From assembly GCF_003007715.1 (NCBI RefSeq), contig NZ_PXNO01000007.1, positions 186,001-250,000 on the forward strand: a stretch of 64,000 nt of DNA. The letters run 5' to 3'. The position numbers and the translations under genes are program-made. The notes beneath the pieces are model-generated. The model saw only the letters and a program-made list of their open reading frames with translations, was not told the DNA's origin and did no database searches. This document shows, piece by piece, positions 27,944-38,411 of this stretch (positions within the stretch are counted from its first letter, which is position 1; each line of letters begins with the position of its first letter). This DNA is from Marinobacter shengliensis. Its GTDB lineage: Bacteria; Pseudomonadota; Gammaproteobacteria; Pseudomonadales; Oleiphilaceae.

Positions 27944-30589
27944 GTGACCGAACTGCACCCCGATCTGCGAGAAAATGTGCGTCTGCTGGGCGAATTGCTG
28001 GGCCAGAGCATCCAGCGTTTTCCCGGGCAGGACTGCTACGAGCGGATTGAGGAGATTCGGGCTGCGGCCAAAGCCGACCGTCGGCAGGAGAGTGGCTCCG
28101 GGCAGCGCCTGGTAACACTCCTGGGGCAACTGAGCGACGATGAACTGTTGCCGGTCACCCGCGCCTTCAACCAGTTTCTCAACCTGGCGAACCTGGCCGA
28201 GCAGTACCATGGCATTCGCCGTAAGCAGGGCCACCCTTCCGACCTGATGGTGGAGTCCCTGGGCGAGGTCTTCGAGCGATTGAAATCCGGGGGCGTTGAT
28301 CCTGAGGAATTGCACCAGCGGGTGGCTGACCTGCGGATCGAGTTTGTGCTGACTGCCCACCCGACAGAAGTTGCCCGCCGTACCCTGATTCTGAAATACG
28401 ACGAAATGTCCGACTGCCTGGCCCGGCTCGACCACGACGATCTGATGCCGGCGGAGCGTGATGAGATTGTGGCCCGCCTGTCACAGCTGATTACTGAGGC
28501 CTGGCACACCGACGAAATCCGCCATGAGCGGCCGACGGCTGTGGACGAGGCCAAGTGGGGCTTTGCGGTCATCGAGAACAGCCTCTGGCAGGCATTGCCC
28601 AGATTCCTTCGAAGCCTGGACCAGTCACTTTCTGATGCAACGGGCAAAGGCCTGCCCCTGCAGAATTCCCCGATTCGCATTGCCTCCTGGATGGGAGGGG
28701 ACCGAGACGGTAACCCGAACGTGACTCACGATGTGACTCGTCAGGTCTTCCTGCTGGGCCGCTGGATGGCTGCCGATCTTTACCTGCGGGATATTCAGGC
28801 TCTGAGGGCCGAGTTATCCATGTGGCAGGCCAGTGATGAACTGAGGGCGCGGGTTGGTGATTGCCGGGAACCCTATCGTCAGGTACTGGCCGAGTTGAGG
28901 GAGCGCCTGGTCCGTACCCGGGACTGGGCCGAGGCCGGCGTTAAAGGCCGGGTGGCGGACGAGACCGGTATCCTGTTTGAGAACGAAGACCTGACGGCCC
29001 CCCTGGAGCTGTGTTATCGATCGCTGATGGATTGCGGCCTGGCGCAAATTGCCAACGGCCCGCTGTTGGACACCATTCGCCGTGCTCACACATTCGGACT
29101 GCCGCTGATTCGCCTGGATATCCGGCAGGAGGCTTCCCGGCATGCGGAGGCAGTGGCAGAGATGGTGGATTATCTGGGGCTGGGAGACTATCTGTCCTGG
29201 TCGGAAGACGACCGGCAGGCATTCCTGCTGCGCGAGCTGCAAGGCCGCCGGCCACTGGTGCCCCGCAACTGGGAACCCTCAGAGTCCGTCAAGGAAGTGC
29301 TGGCTACCTGCGAGGTGGTGGCGGGCCAGACCCCGGAAGCGCTGGGCTCCTACGTTATCTCCATGGCCAGCAAGCCTTCGGATGTATTGAGCGTGATCCT
29401 GCTGTTGCGGGAAGCGGGAATGAAGTTCCCGATGCGTGTGGTGCCGCTGTTTGAAACCCTCAGCGATCTTCAGGGCGCGCCAGACAGCATGGCTGCCCTG
29501 TATCAGGTTGATTGGTACCGCGAATACTGTCAGGGCCGCCAGGAGGTGATGATCGGCTATTCGGACTCGTCCAAGGACGCCGGCCAGCTGATGGCAGCCT
29601 GGGCCCAGTACCAGGCCCAGGAAAAACTCACCCAGGTGGCCCGCCAGTATGGCGTGCACCTGACCCTGTTCCACGGTCGCGGCGGCACGGTGGGCCGTGG
29701 TGGCGGCCCGGCGAACCGGGCGATTCTGTCGCAACCGCCGGGATCGGTGAACGGCAGTTTCCGGATTACCGAGCAGGGGGAAATGATCCGATTCAAGTTC
29801 GGTTTGCCCCGGCTGGCGGTTCAAAGCCTTACCCTGTACACCACTGCCGTCATTGAGGCGACCCTGGCACCACCGCCACAACCCGAGGACAGCTGGCGTG
29901 AGATGATGGACTGGCTGACGGAGCGTTCCCTCAAATCTTACCGGGAAGTGGTGCGGGAGAACCCGGATTTCGTGCCTTATTTCCGCCAGGTTACACCCGA
30001 AACGGCCCTGGGTAAGCTGGCCCTGGGCAGTCGACCGGCGCGCCGGAAAGCCACCGGTGGCGTGGAGAGTTTGCGAGCCATTCCCTGGATTTTTGCCTGG
30101 ACCCAAATGCGCCTGATGCTGCCCAGCTGGCTGGGCAGCGATGTGGCCCTGGAGGAAGCCGCCCGGCACCAGCGCCTGCCAGAGCTGCGTGAGATGATGC
30201 GGGGCTGGCCGTTTTTCCGCACCTATGTCGACATGCTGGAAATGGTGCTGGCCAAAGCCGACCTGCGCATTGCCAGTTATTACGAGCAGACCCTGGTGGA
30301 GGATGAAAGCCTCAGGGCCCTGGGGAGTAGCCTCAGGGAACGGCTGAACGGCTGTATCGAGCATGTGCTGGAGCTCAAGGATCAGCAAGCCCTGTTGGAG
30401 AGCGAACCGGTGTTTGCCCATTCCATGAGAGTGCGCAACCCCTACACCGACCCCTTGCATTACCTTCAGGCGGAATTGCTCAAACGCGACCGCGAAAGTG
30501 AGGGCAAAGGTGAGGTGCCGGATATGGTGGAGCGGGCGCTGAAAGTCACCATGGCAGGCATCGCCGCTGGTATGCGTAATACGGGCTAA
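27944..30589 (+). CDS. ppc: Phosphoenolpyruvate carboxylase
   Basis: Anaplerotic enzyme adding bicarbonate to PEP to give oxaloacetate. It has the active-site His in VLTAHPTEVARRT, the loop GYSDSSKDAG, the glycine-rich FHGRGGTVGRGGGP and the typical C-terminus AGMRNTG. The length of 881 residues is normal. The GTG start at 27944 has AAGGA seven bases upstream. It stands alone between the small RHH-like gene and the YbaK-HDOD gene. Confidence 0.97.
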   Translation: MTELHPDLRENVRLLGELLGQSIQRFPGQDCYERIEEIRAAAKADRRQESGSGQRLVTLLGQLSDDELLPVTRAFNQFLNLANLAEQYHGIRRKQGHPSDLMVESLGEVFERLKSGGVDPEELHQRVADLRIEFVLTAHPTEVARRTLILKYDEMSDCLARLDHDDLMPAERDEIVARLSQLITEAWHTDEIRHERPTAVDEAKWGFAVIENSLWQALPRFLRSLDQSLSDATGKGLPLQNSPIRIASWMGGDRDGNPNVTHDVTRQVFLLGRWMAADLYLRDIQALRAELSMWQASDELRARVGDCREPYRQVLAELRERLVRTRDWAEAGVKGRVADETGILFENEDLTAPLELCYRSLMDCGLAQIANGPLLDTIRRAHTFGLPLIRLDIRQEASRHAEAVAEMVDYLGLGDYLSWSEDDRQAFLLRELQGRRPLVPRNWEPSESVKEVLATCEVVAGQTPEALGSYVISMASKPSDVLSVILLLREAGMKFPMRVVPLFETLSDLQGAPDSMAALYQVDWYREYCQGRQEVMIGYSDSSKDAGQLMAAWAQYQAQEKLTQVARQYGVHLTLFHGRGGTVGRGGGPANRAILSQPPGSVNGSFRITEQGEMIRFKFGLPRLAVQSLTLYTTAVIEATLAPPPQPEDSWREMMDWLTERSLKSYREVVRENPDFVPYFRQVTPETALGKLALGSRPARRKATGGVESLRAIPWIFAWTQMRLMLPSWLGSDVALEEAARHQRLPELREMMRGWPFFRTYVDMLEMVLAKADLRIASYYEQTLVEDESLRALGSSLRERLNGCIEHVLELKDQQALLESEPVFAHSMRVRNPYTDPLHYLQAELLKRDRESEGKGEVPDMVERALKVTMAGIAAGMRNTG

Positions 30590-30646
30590 CGTGCATAATA
30601 ACGCCGGGGCCGGAAAGCCCTGAACCGGATAAAGGAGTCTTCCCCG

Positions 30647-32017
30647 TTGGCACTGTCAGAGCGACTGTCGCATTACCTCGCCCGTAAGGGTATCAGCTAT
30701 CAGCAGATCGAAATTGCACCGGTAAGCAATCTCGATGCGGCGGTTCTTGCCTCTGGCAAGCCCCAGCATGATTTTATCCAGCCCACGCTGCTGATCGACA
30801 TCAATGGTGTGGTCATGGCGGTGCATCGCTTCGACAGTACGTTGGATATGGACACCCTGCATCAGTTTACCGGGCGTCGCCTGCAGCCGCTGACCGCGCG
30901 CCAGACCGCGCGGCTGTTCGGTGACTGCGAGCCGGGCTTCGTGCCACCGGTCGGGAATGCCTGGGATCTGCCGGTGCTGATTGACGAAGATCTCACCACC
31001 GCCGACCAAGTGGTGTTCTCAGCTGGCACCAACGATACCCTGGTTGTGATGGATGGCCGCTCGTTCCGGTTGGCACTGGCGGGTGCCCGCGAAGGACACC
31101 TGGTTATCCGGGGGCAGGGTAATGGCTCCCGTGGCGCGCTGAGCCTCGACGAAGTGGCTGACAAACTGCAGAAACTCTATCGTCTTCCGCCCATGCCGGC
31201 GCTGGCGTTGCGGATTCTGCGCCTGACTGCCAATACGGAAGCCACCGCCAGAGAGCTGGCGGAACTGATTGAGTTTGACCCGAGCATGACGGCCCAGATC
31301 ATGCGCTACGCACGGTCGGCACTGTTCAATTACCCTGGCCAGATCAACTCGGTTCAGGAGGCCGTTACCCGGGTGCTGGGGTTTGATCGGGTCGCCCATA
31401 TTGCCATGGGTATTGCATCGGTGAGGGCTTTTGATGTGCCCAGGGGTGGAATGCTGGGCATGGATAATTTCTGGCGTCACTCACTTTACTGTGCCTTCCT
31501 GTGCCAAAGCCTGGCGGCGCGTTCGGGCCGGGATAAGGGGCTGGCGTATCTGTGCGGGCTGTTGCACAACTTTGGCCTGTTGCTGGTGGGGCACCTGTTT
31601 CCCTCTGAATTTCAGGAACTGAACGCTCTTCGGGAGATCAACCCTGAAGCAAGCATGCATTCACTGGAACAGGAAGTGTTTGGCCATAGCGAGCGCCAGG
31701 ATATCCTGGCGGTTGGCCATGGCGCCATTGGCGGTATTCTGCATCGGCTCTGGCAACTGCCGGAACCTGTCATCAAGGCTGCAGGCATGCACCAGCACCC
31801 GGGTTACCATGGTGAGCATGAAGAGTATGTTTTGATGGTCCAACTGGCGAATGCCCTGCTGAAAGAGCAGGGTATTGGCGACGAGTTCAACCCGGATGAT
31901 ATCCCCGCACTGACAGAAGCGCTTGGCCTGGAGCCAGCAACACTGGCGCTGGTTCAGGAGGAAATCCAGGCCGTTGCAACCGACCTGGATGTGCTGGCGT
32001 CGTCGCTTGCATCCTGA
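30647..32017 (+). CDS. YbaK-like plus HDOD fusion protein
   Basis: A 456-residue two-domain protein. Residues 1-155 resemble the YbaK/aminoacyl-tRNA deacylase fold (LARKGISYQQIEIAP, LLIDINGVVMAVHRFD, the RQTARLFGDCEPGFVPPVG segment that in the family lines the active site). Residues 180-390 form an HDOD domain (LPPMPALALRILRLTANTEAT, EFDPSMTAQIMRYARSALF, HNFGLLLVGHLFP). No TM segment is seen. The TTG start at 30647 follows AAGGAG at eight bases. Whether the deacylase part is active cannot be judged from sequence alone. It is the second HDOD protein here. Confidence 0.8.
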   Translation: MALSERLSHYLARKGISYQQIEIAPVSNLDAAVLASGKPQHDFIQPTLLIDINGVVMAVHRFDSTLDMDTLHQFTGRRLQPLTARQTARLFGDCEPGFVPPVGNAWDLPVLIDEDLTTADQVVFSAGTNDTLVVMDGRSFRLALAGAREGHLVIRGQGNGSRGALSLDEVADKLQKLYRLPPMPALALRILRLTANTEATARELAELIEFDPSMTAQIMRYARSALFNYPGQINSVQEAVTRVLGFDRVAHIAMGIASVRAFDVPRGGMLGMDNFWRHSLYCAFLCQSLAARSGRDKGLAYLCGLLHNFGLLLVGHLFPSEFQELNALREINPEASMHSLEQEVFGHSERQDILAVGHGAIGGILHRLWQLPEPVIKAAGMHQHPGYHGEHEEYVLMVQLANALLKEQGIGDEFNPDDIPALTEALGLEPATLALVQEEIQAVATDLDVLASSLAS

Positions 32018-32091
32018 GCAAAACGGCGTCAGGCTTCTGTGCCTGAAGCCCCCTGTGTTCCGGTAATTCCAACCATGATACGGAGGTCGAC

Positions 32092-32899
<808 letters not shown>

Positions 32900-32932
32900 T
32901 CGAAACCGGAGTAGCCCGGGAGGCTTGATTCT

Positions 32933-33637
32933 GTGAAGCTTTTAGCACTGGATACGTCTTCTGAGGGCTGCTCCGCCGCTCTATGGCTGGATGGCCAGAT
33001 CAGCGAGCGGTTTGAACTGGCCCCACGGGGCCACACCCGCCTTCTAATGCCCATGGTTCGCGAACTGCTCGCCGAACAGGGGCTTTCCCCGAACGATCTT
33101 GACGCCCTGGCTTTTGCCCGCGGCCCGGGCTCTTTCACCGGTTTGCGTATTGCGACCGGGGTTATCCAGGGGCTGGCCTGGGGGCTTAACTTACCGGTTG
33201 TGCCGGTGTCGTCGCTGTCGGCTGTCGCCCTGGACGCCATTGAACAGCACCAGTTGGCCGATGGTGAACACATTGCGGTGGCCTTTGATGCCCGTATGGG
33301 CGAAGTGTACTGGGGTACCTTCCTGTGTCAGCAGGGGTTGCCGGTGTTGATCGGCGAGGAGCGGGTCTGCCCGCCCGGGGCGGTGAGCCTGCCGGACTCA
33401 GACGTATCAGCGAACTGGACTGGTGCCGGCCAGGGCTGGACATTAAAGGGCGATATGCCCGAAGTGGTGGTCTGCCGGATCAGAGCGGTGGATGACACCC
33501 TGGTGCCCCGGGCCGCCATGGTGGCACGATTGGCAGAACAGGATTTTCGCCATGGCATCGCGGTGCCGGCGGAGCTGGCGCAGCCGGTCTATATCCGGGA
33601 TGAAGTGGCCTGGAAGAAACTGCCCGGTCGTGCGTGA
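32933..33637 (+). CDS. tsaB: tRNA threonylcarbamoyladenosine protein TsaB
   Basis: Partner of TsaD in t6A37 modification of ANN-decoding tRNAs. It is an ASKHA-fold protein with the family start LLALDTSSEGCSAALW, the DALAFARGPGSFTGLRIATGVIQGLA block and VAFDARMGEVYWG. The length of 234 residues is normal. The GTG start follows GGAGG. Its Zn site is absent, as expected for the non-catalytic subunit. Confidence 0.95.
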   Translation: MKLLALDTSSEGCSAALWLDGQISERFELAPRGHTRLLMPMVRELLAEQGLSPNDLDALAFARGPGSFTGLRIATGVIQGLAWGLNLPVVPVSSLSAVALDAIEQHQLADGEHIAVAFDARMGEVYWGTFLCQQGLPVLIGEERVCPPGAVSLPDSDVSANWTGAGQGWTLKGDMPEVVVCRIRAVDDTLVPRAAMVARLAEQDFRHGIAVPAELAQPVYIRDEVAWKKLPGRA

Positions 33638-33740
33638 AAGGTCGTTTTCTGATCAGAAATGTTGCCGCCTGCCTTTCCAAGAGGCCCTGGTTCTTCCATA
33701 ATGCAGCAACACACTTGAACCGTTTCTGTGGTTGCGCATT

Positions 33741-34115
33741 ATGATCGGTGGTATTAATCCGGCCAATTCCTCCCTGATTCAAACGGGTAACAACAACCCG
33801 GCACGAGAGCGTACCGATGTCGCCAGGTCCCCGGCCGCTTCTCCCCAGGCCCCCGGCGCCGAGTCGGTTCGCCGTGACCTGAATGCGCCCCAGCAAAGCC
33901 GGGATACTGCTCCCGGTAACCAGACGGCTAGTGAAGCGACCGATCGTCGCGTTGAAGCCCGCAGGGCCGCTGAGGATGCCCGGCTTGAACGATTCCGCGC
34001 CGACGAGCTGCCTTTGCCAGCCTCAAGAGCGCTTTCGACCTTTGCCGGTGTGGCCGCCGCCGGGCAGGAATTCGAGGGTGGCTCGGTTATTTCCGGTATC
34101 GACATTCTCGTCTGA
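33741..34115 (+). CDS. Small unknown protein between tsaB and rsmJ
   Basis: A 124-residue protein rich in Ala, Arg, Pro and Gln ([40 protein letters not shown]) with little predicted order except a charged helix in the middle. It ends ...[13 protein letters not shown]. No signal peptide, TM helix or known domain is seen. The base pattern is normal for coding sequence here, and the rsmJ ATG overlaps its stop, suggesting translation. The ATG at 33741 or the TTG at 33732 could start it. I do not recognise a function. Confidence 0.55.
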   Translation: MIGGINPANSSLIQTGNNNPARERTDVARSPAASPQAPGAESVRRDLNAPQQSRDTAPGNQTASEATDRRVEARRAAEDARLERFRADELPLPASRALSTFAGVAAAGQEFEGGSVISGIDILV

Positions 34116-34939
34116 TGCCAAACCCTTCCCATGATACTTGCCACTCCCTGACGGCGACCGTTGCCGTTGGTTGCAGCCCGCTGGGTGACCAGATGGCTGC
34201 ACGACAGTTGGCGGAAGAGCTGGAGTTGCGTTGGCTGGGTATCGTCAAACCCAAACAGGTCCGGGAATTTCCGGTGCTGCTGTACATGGACGACGAAGGG
34301 CTTGCCCTCCAGTTGACCGGCAAAGGGGCGCCAGGACCGGTGCGGGCGGAGTTTGTGACCGGCAAAATGGGCTACCGTCGAGAGCATGGCGGCGGTACCG
34401 GCCAGTTGGTGGCCCGGGCGGTTGGTTTGCAGAAAACCAGGGCCCAGCTGCACGTACTGGATGCCACTGCCGGCCTCGGCCAGGATGCTTTCGTGCTTGC
34501 CAGCCTGGGTTGCCGGTTAACCCTGCTGGAGCGAAACCCGGTGATCCATGCCTTGCTGGCAGATGGCCTGGCAAGGGCCGCACTGAATATCGATTGCGCG
34601 CCCCTGGTGGCGCACATGCAGCTTGAAGCCGGCAGTTCCATTGACTGGCTTGAGAGCGCCGGCAAGGATGCGGCGGATGTGGTGTATCTGGACCCGATGT
34701 TCCCCCACCGGGACAAAGCCGCCCTGGTCAAAAAGGAAATGCAGGTGTTCCGGCAGGTTGTGGGAGACGATGACGATTCTGAACAGCTGCTTGCCGCAGC
34801 CCTGGCCTGTGCCCGTTACCGGGTGGTTGTGAAACGCCCCCGGAAGGCGCCCGCGGTGGCGGGGCCGGAGCCCACTACGCGGCTGGAAGGTAAAAGCAGC
34901 CGATACGATATCTATTCCATCAAGGCGCTGCCGGCCTGA
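34115..34939 (+). CDS. rsmJ: 16S rRNA (guanine-1516-N2)-methyltransferase RsmJ
   Basis: SAM-dependent methyltransferase making m2G1516 in 16S rRNA. It has the SAM-binding motif [19 protein letters not shown], the catalytic-type motif [11 protein letters not shown], and the upstream SGKxxYRR-like segment [11 protein letters not shown], all characteristic of RsmJ (YhiQ). The length of 274 residues is normal. It begins at the stop of the small unknown gene and is convergent with plsB. Confidence 0.93.
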   Translation: MPNPSHDTCHSLTATVAVGCSPLGDQMAARQLAEELELRWLGIVKPKQVREFPVLLYMDDEGLALQLTGKGAPGPVRAEFVTGKMGYRREHGGGTGQLVARAVGLQKTRAQLHVLDATAGLGQDAFVLASLGCRLTLLERNPVIHALLADGLARAALNIDCAPLVAHMQLEAGSSIDWLESAGKDAADVVYLDPMFPHRDKAALVKKEMQVFRQVVGDDDDSEQLLAAALACARYRVVVKRPRKAPAVAGPEPTTRLEGKSSRYDIYSIKALPA

Positions 34940-34968
34940 GATAACCCGGGCCGGCCCGCCTCAAAGAC

Positions 34969-37440
34969 TTACGCATCCAGCATGGTGACCTGCTGAATGG
35001 CTTGTCTTTTCTCAACGCTCAATACCAGCCGGGCATCTTCGGCCACCTCATCCAGACCTTCTCCGTAACAAAGCAGGCCGTTGTCATCGGTGGTCAGCAC
35101 GCCGGTTTTTTGCATATTGGCGATGAAGTTCCGGAACAGGGTTTTGTCGAAGAACTCCGGCGCATTAAGGCCAAACAGGATAGACATCCGCTCGGCCAGC
35201 AGCGTGCTTTGCTCTTCCAGTTCCGCCGCGGTCAGTTTGCCCGAACCATACTTGCGGAGAATGCCCAGGGTAATGTGGTAGCGCTCCAGGGTCTGGATGA
35301 TAAACCGGGACAGGATGCGGGCCCGCAGCATGGCTTCGGTGCCTTCTTCGGGGCGGCCCAGGCGCTCGTCATCCAGTTGGATAACCAAGCCCTGATCAAT
35401 CAGCACGTCGATCCACTTGTTAATAACCGATTCCACTTCATCCTGACCGAATTTCAGGAACAGTTCGGACTGCAGGTAAGGGTAGGCAACACTGGTAAGG
35501 AACAGAACCTTGTCTCTGCGCAGGCTGGTTTTGTTCTCGAACAGGCTGACAATCAGCGCCGGCAGTGCAAACAGGTGCTGGATGTTGTTGCGGTAGTAAG
35601 TCATCAGAATGGCGTTGGCGCCTTCCAGGGCAATGATATCGCCCAGTTTCTGGGGTTGGCGGGTGATCAGCCCCATGTTCTCACAGTAAGCAACCCATTC
35701 CCGCGCAGAACCCTCTGGCAAGGTGACGGTGTTGGCGTACGGGTAGGCCCTGAGCAAGTGGGCATACTGGTCCATCAGCCTGATCAGCTGCCCCTCATCC
35801 ATGGCCAGGCGCTCGGTGCCCAGTAAAACCGTGGCGGTCATGCCAATCGGGTTGACCGCCACCGAAGCGTTGATGTTGCTGGCTACCCGCTTGGACAGTT
35901 CATCCACGGCCTCGGTGAGCCACGTAGGCCGGTACTCGGCGTCGTAAGCCTCGCTGCGCCAGCTTTCATGGACTTCGTCCAGAACATCGGCCAGTGGTAT
36001 GGCGTCACCAAAGTTCACCGCTACCCGGCCGAACGAGTTGGTCAGTTTCCGGGCCGTCTTGGCCAGGCCGAAGACGCTCTCCTTTTGTTTCTTCTTGCCG
36101 CGCAGCTCGCCCAGGTAGGAGCGGCCCTCCATCACTTTCTCATAACCGATGTAAACCGGCACGAAGACGATGGGTTTGCGGTGATCCCGCAGGAAACTGC
36201 GCACCGTCATCGACAGCATGCCCGGACGTGGTGGCAGCATGCGCCCGGTGCGGGAGCGGCCGCCCTCGACAAAGTATTCCACCGAGTAGCCGCGGGTGAA
36301 CATCACGTGCATGTATTCGTTGAAAACCGTGGCGTACAGCGGGTTATCCCGAAAGCTGCGGCGCATGAAGAAAGCTCCGCCCCTGCGCAGGATAGGGCCA
36401 ACAACAGGCATGTTCAGGTTGATGCCGGCGGCAATGTGGGGCGGCATCAGGCCGTTCTTGTACAGCACGTAGGACAGCAACAGGTAATCGATGTGCGAAC
36501 GATGGCAGGGAACATAGACCACGGCATGGTCCTGGGCGACTTCCTTGGCCACCTTGATGTTGTTGACGGCGATGCCGTTGTAGATGCGGTTCCAGAGCCA
36601 GGCCAGCGCCAGTTCCAGGAACCGGATGGTCACGATGGACATGCTGGCGGCAATTTCGTCCGCGTACTTGTAGGCTTTGGCGCGAACCTTTTCAGGCGGG
36701 ATGTCGTCTTTGGCGGCGGTTTCCCTTATCGCTTCCTTGACAGCCTGGGTGCGCACCAGGCCTTCCACCAGGGTACGGCGGTGAGACAGGTCAGGCCCCA
36801 GCACCGCCTGGCGAACCCGGCGGAAATGGGTGCGCAGAATACGTGCGAGTTTCCGCTTGGCTTTTTCTTCGTTGTTCCGGTATTCGTCGACCACCTGCTT
36901 GAGTGACAGGGGCTGGTTAAACTGCACATAGGTGTTGCGACCATGCACCAGAATGATCAGGAACTTCTGCAGCCGCCCGGCAACCGACCAGGTGTCTGAC
37001 AACAACAGCTTGACCAGGGATTTCTCTTTATCCGGAGAACGGCCCCAAAACAATGAGACAGGAACAATCTGTACGTCCTGTTCGGGATGCTCCAGGCCAA
37101 ACTGCACGAGGCCGGTGAACTCTTTGGTGGGAACCGGGGTTTGCCGACCTCCGCTGAACGGCCCGCCAATGCGTTTGTACAGATAGAAAAAGGAGTGGGC
37201 CGGCCCGTTTTTTACGGGCAGGCTGTCGGTTGCGCCGGGCAGTCGGGCATGGATGACCTCTTGCTCCAGCACCAGGCGGCTGGACAACGAGCTGTATTGG
37301 AGCACATAGCACACCGGTTTGTCCGGATCGAGCCCCAGGGCCTCCAGGGTATTGCCGCTGACATCGGTCCTGACCCATAAAAACAGGATCTTGCGGAAAA
37401 GAGACAGGATCAGGCTGCGAATGCCCTGATAAAGTCGCAT
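34969..37440 (-). CDS. plsB: Glycerol-3-phosphate acyltransferase
   Basis: Inner-membrane enzyme that puts the first acyl chain on glycerol 3-phosphate to start phospholipid synthesis. The HX4D motif is in VPCHRSHIDYLLLSY, followed by GGAFFMRRSF, EGGRSRTGRMLPPR and the IVFVPVYIGYE block. These are the four acyltransferase motifs in the right order. At 823 residues it is full length. GGAG precedes the ATG by nine bases. It is divergent from nudC. Confidence 0.96.
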   Translation of the reverse strand: MRLYQGIRSLILSLFRKILFLWVRTDVSGNTLEALGLDPDKPVCYVLQYSSLSSRLVLEQEVIHARLPGATDSLPVKNGPAHSFFYLYKRIGGPFSGGRQTPVPTKEFTGLVQFGLEHPEQDVQIVPVSLFWGRSPDKEKSLVKLLLSDTWSVAGRLQKFLIILVHGRNTYVQFNQPLSLKQVVDEYRNNEEKAKRKLARILRTHFRRVRQAVLGPDLSHRRTLVEGLVRTQAVKEAIRETAAKDDIPPEKVRAKAYKYADEIAASMSIVTIRFLELALAWLWNRIYNGIAVNNIKVAKEVAQDHAVVYVPCHRSHIDYLLLSYVLYKNGLMPPHIAAGINLNMPVVGPILRRGGAFFMRRSFRDNPLYATVFNEYMHVMFTRGYSVEYFVEGGRSRTGRMLPPRPGMLSMTVRSFLRDHRKPIVFVPVYIGYEKVMEGRSYLGELRGKKKQKESVFGLAKTARKLTNSFGRVAVNFGDAIPLADVLDEVHESWRSEAYDAEYRPTWLTEAVDELSKRVASNINASVAVNPIGMTATVLLGTERLAMDEGQLIRLMDQYAHLLRAYPYANTVTLPEGSAREWVAYCENMGLITRQPQKLGDIIALEGANAILMTYYRNNIQHLFALPALIVSLFENKTSLRRDKVLFLTSVAYPYLQSELFLKFGQDEVESVINKWIDVLIDQGLVIQLDDERLGRPEEGTEAMLRARILSRFIIQTLERYHITLGILRKYGSGKLTAAELEEQSTLLAERMSILFGLNAPEFFDKTLFRNFIANMQKTGVLTTDDNGLLCYGEGLDEVAEDARLVLSVEKRQAIQQVTMLDA

Positions 37441-37580
37441 AAGATGTTACTCCGGTACTGGAAACAGGCGCCAAGTTTAACGGGTTGAGGCGGGTGCGGA
37501 AAGCGGTATACAGATTCTTGGTAGTGATTGTGATGTGTTACATTGCCGCTCAGACAAACGGTTGCTGATAAGGCAAAAGC

Positions 37581-38411
37581 ATGGTGAGCAAAAGCGAGCA
37601 GTGGTTGCCGGGCTGGCATGAGGACGCCCCAGTGCAGGGGGACCTGCTTCTGGCGTTTTCCGGAAACAATGTCCTTAAGCCGGATAACGGCTGGTTGTTG
37701 GCCTGGGGCGGTCCGGAAATGGGCGACAGTCGCCCGGAGGCCCTTGCGCTGGGTACCTGGAATGGCCGGCGTCTGTTTGTTTGTACCTTGCCAGACTCCG
37801 GGCTACCTGGCGCCCAGTTGGTTACCTTGAGGGACGCCCTGCTGGTGTCACCCGACGCGCCTGCAGATTTGCTCAGTACCGGCTTCCAGGTATTGCAGTG
37901 GTGGCAGGATCACCGCTTTTGCGGTCGCTGTGGAGAGCGAACCGAGTCACATCCCCGGGAGCGGGCTCGCTGGTGCAGCCGTTGCAATATTCCCTGGTAT
38001 CCCCGAATCGCACCCTGTGTGATTGTGGTTATCCGGCGCGGCAGCCAGTTCCTGCTGGCGAGGTCTTCCAGGGTGACCCGGAATTTCTACAGCCTGATTG
38101 CCGGTTTTGTCGAGCCAGGGGAAAGCCTTGAGCAGGCCGTGGCCCGGGAAGTAAAAGAAGAGACCGGATTGGACGTTGGCAACATCCGCTACCGGAGTTC
38201 CCAACCCTGGCCTTTTCCCCATCAGATGATGGTGGGCTTTTTTGCCGATTTTCAGGGTGGTGAACTCAGCCTGCAGGAAGATGAGCTGGCGGATGCCGGC
38301 TGGTTCAGTGCCGACGATCATCCACCCATTCCGCCCGATACCACCATTGCCGGCCGCCTGATCAGTGCCATGAAACAGGAAATTGCCGAGAACGGGAGCG
38401 ATGCCGGATGA
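37581..38411 (+). CDS. nudC: NADH pyrophosphatase / RNA decapping Nudix hydrolase NudC
   Basis: Hydrolyses NADH or NAD caps on RNA to NMN plus AMP. It has the zinc site CGRCGERT...CSRCNIPWYPR, a Nudix box (GFVEPGESLEQAVAREVKEETGL) and the NudC-specific SQPWPFP motif. The length is 276 residues. Its stop overlaps the murI start, so the two are co-translated. Confidence 0.95.
   Translation: MVSKSEQWLPGWHEDAPVQGDLLLAFSGNNVLKPDNGWLLAWGGPEMGDSRPEALALGTWNGRRLFVCTLPDSGLPGAQLVTLRDALLVSPDAPADLLSTGFQVLQWWQDHRFCGRCGERTESHPRERARWCSRCNIPWYPRIAPCVIVVIRRGSQFLLARSSRVTRNFYSLIAGFVEPGESLEQAVAREVKEETGLDVGNIRYRSSQPWPFPHQMMVGFFADFQGGELSLQEDELADAGWFSADDHPPIPPDTTIAGRLISAMKQEIAENGSDAG

Noticed and set aside
34940..34968. 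Short palindrome gggccggccc between rsmJ and plsB as a terminator
   Set aside because: The palindrome leaves no loop of usual size and no T tract follows in either direction.
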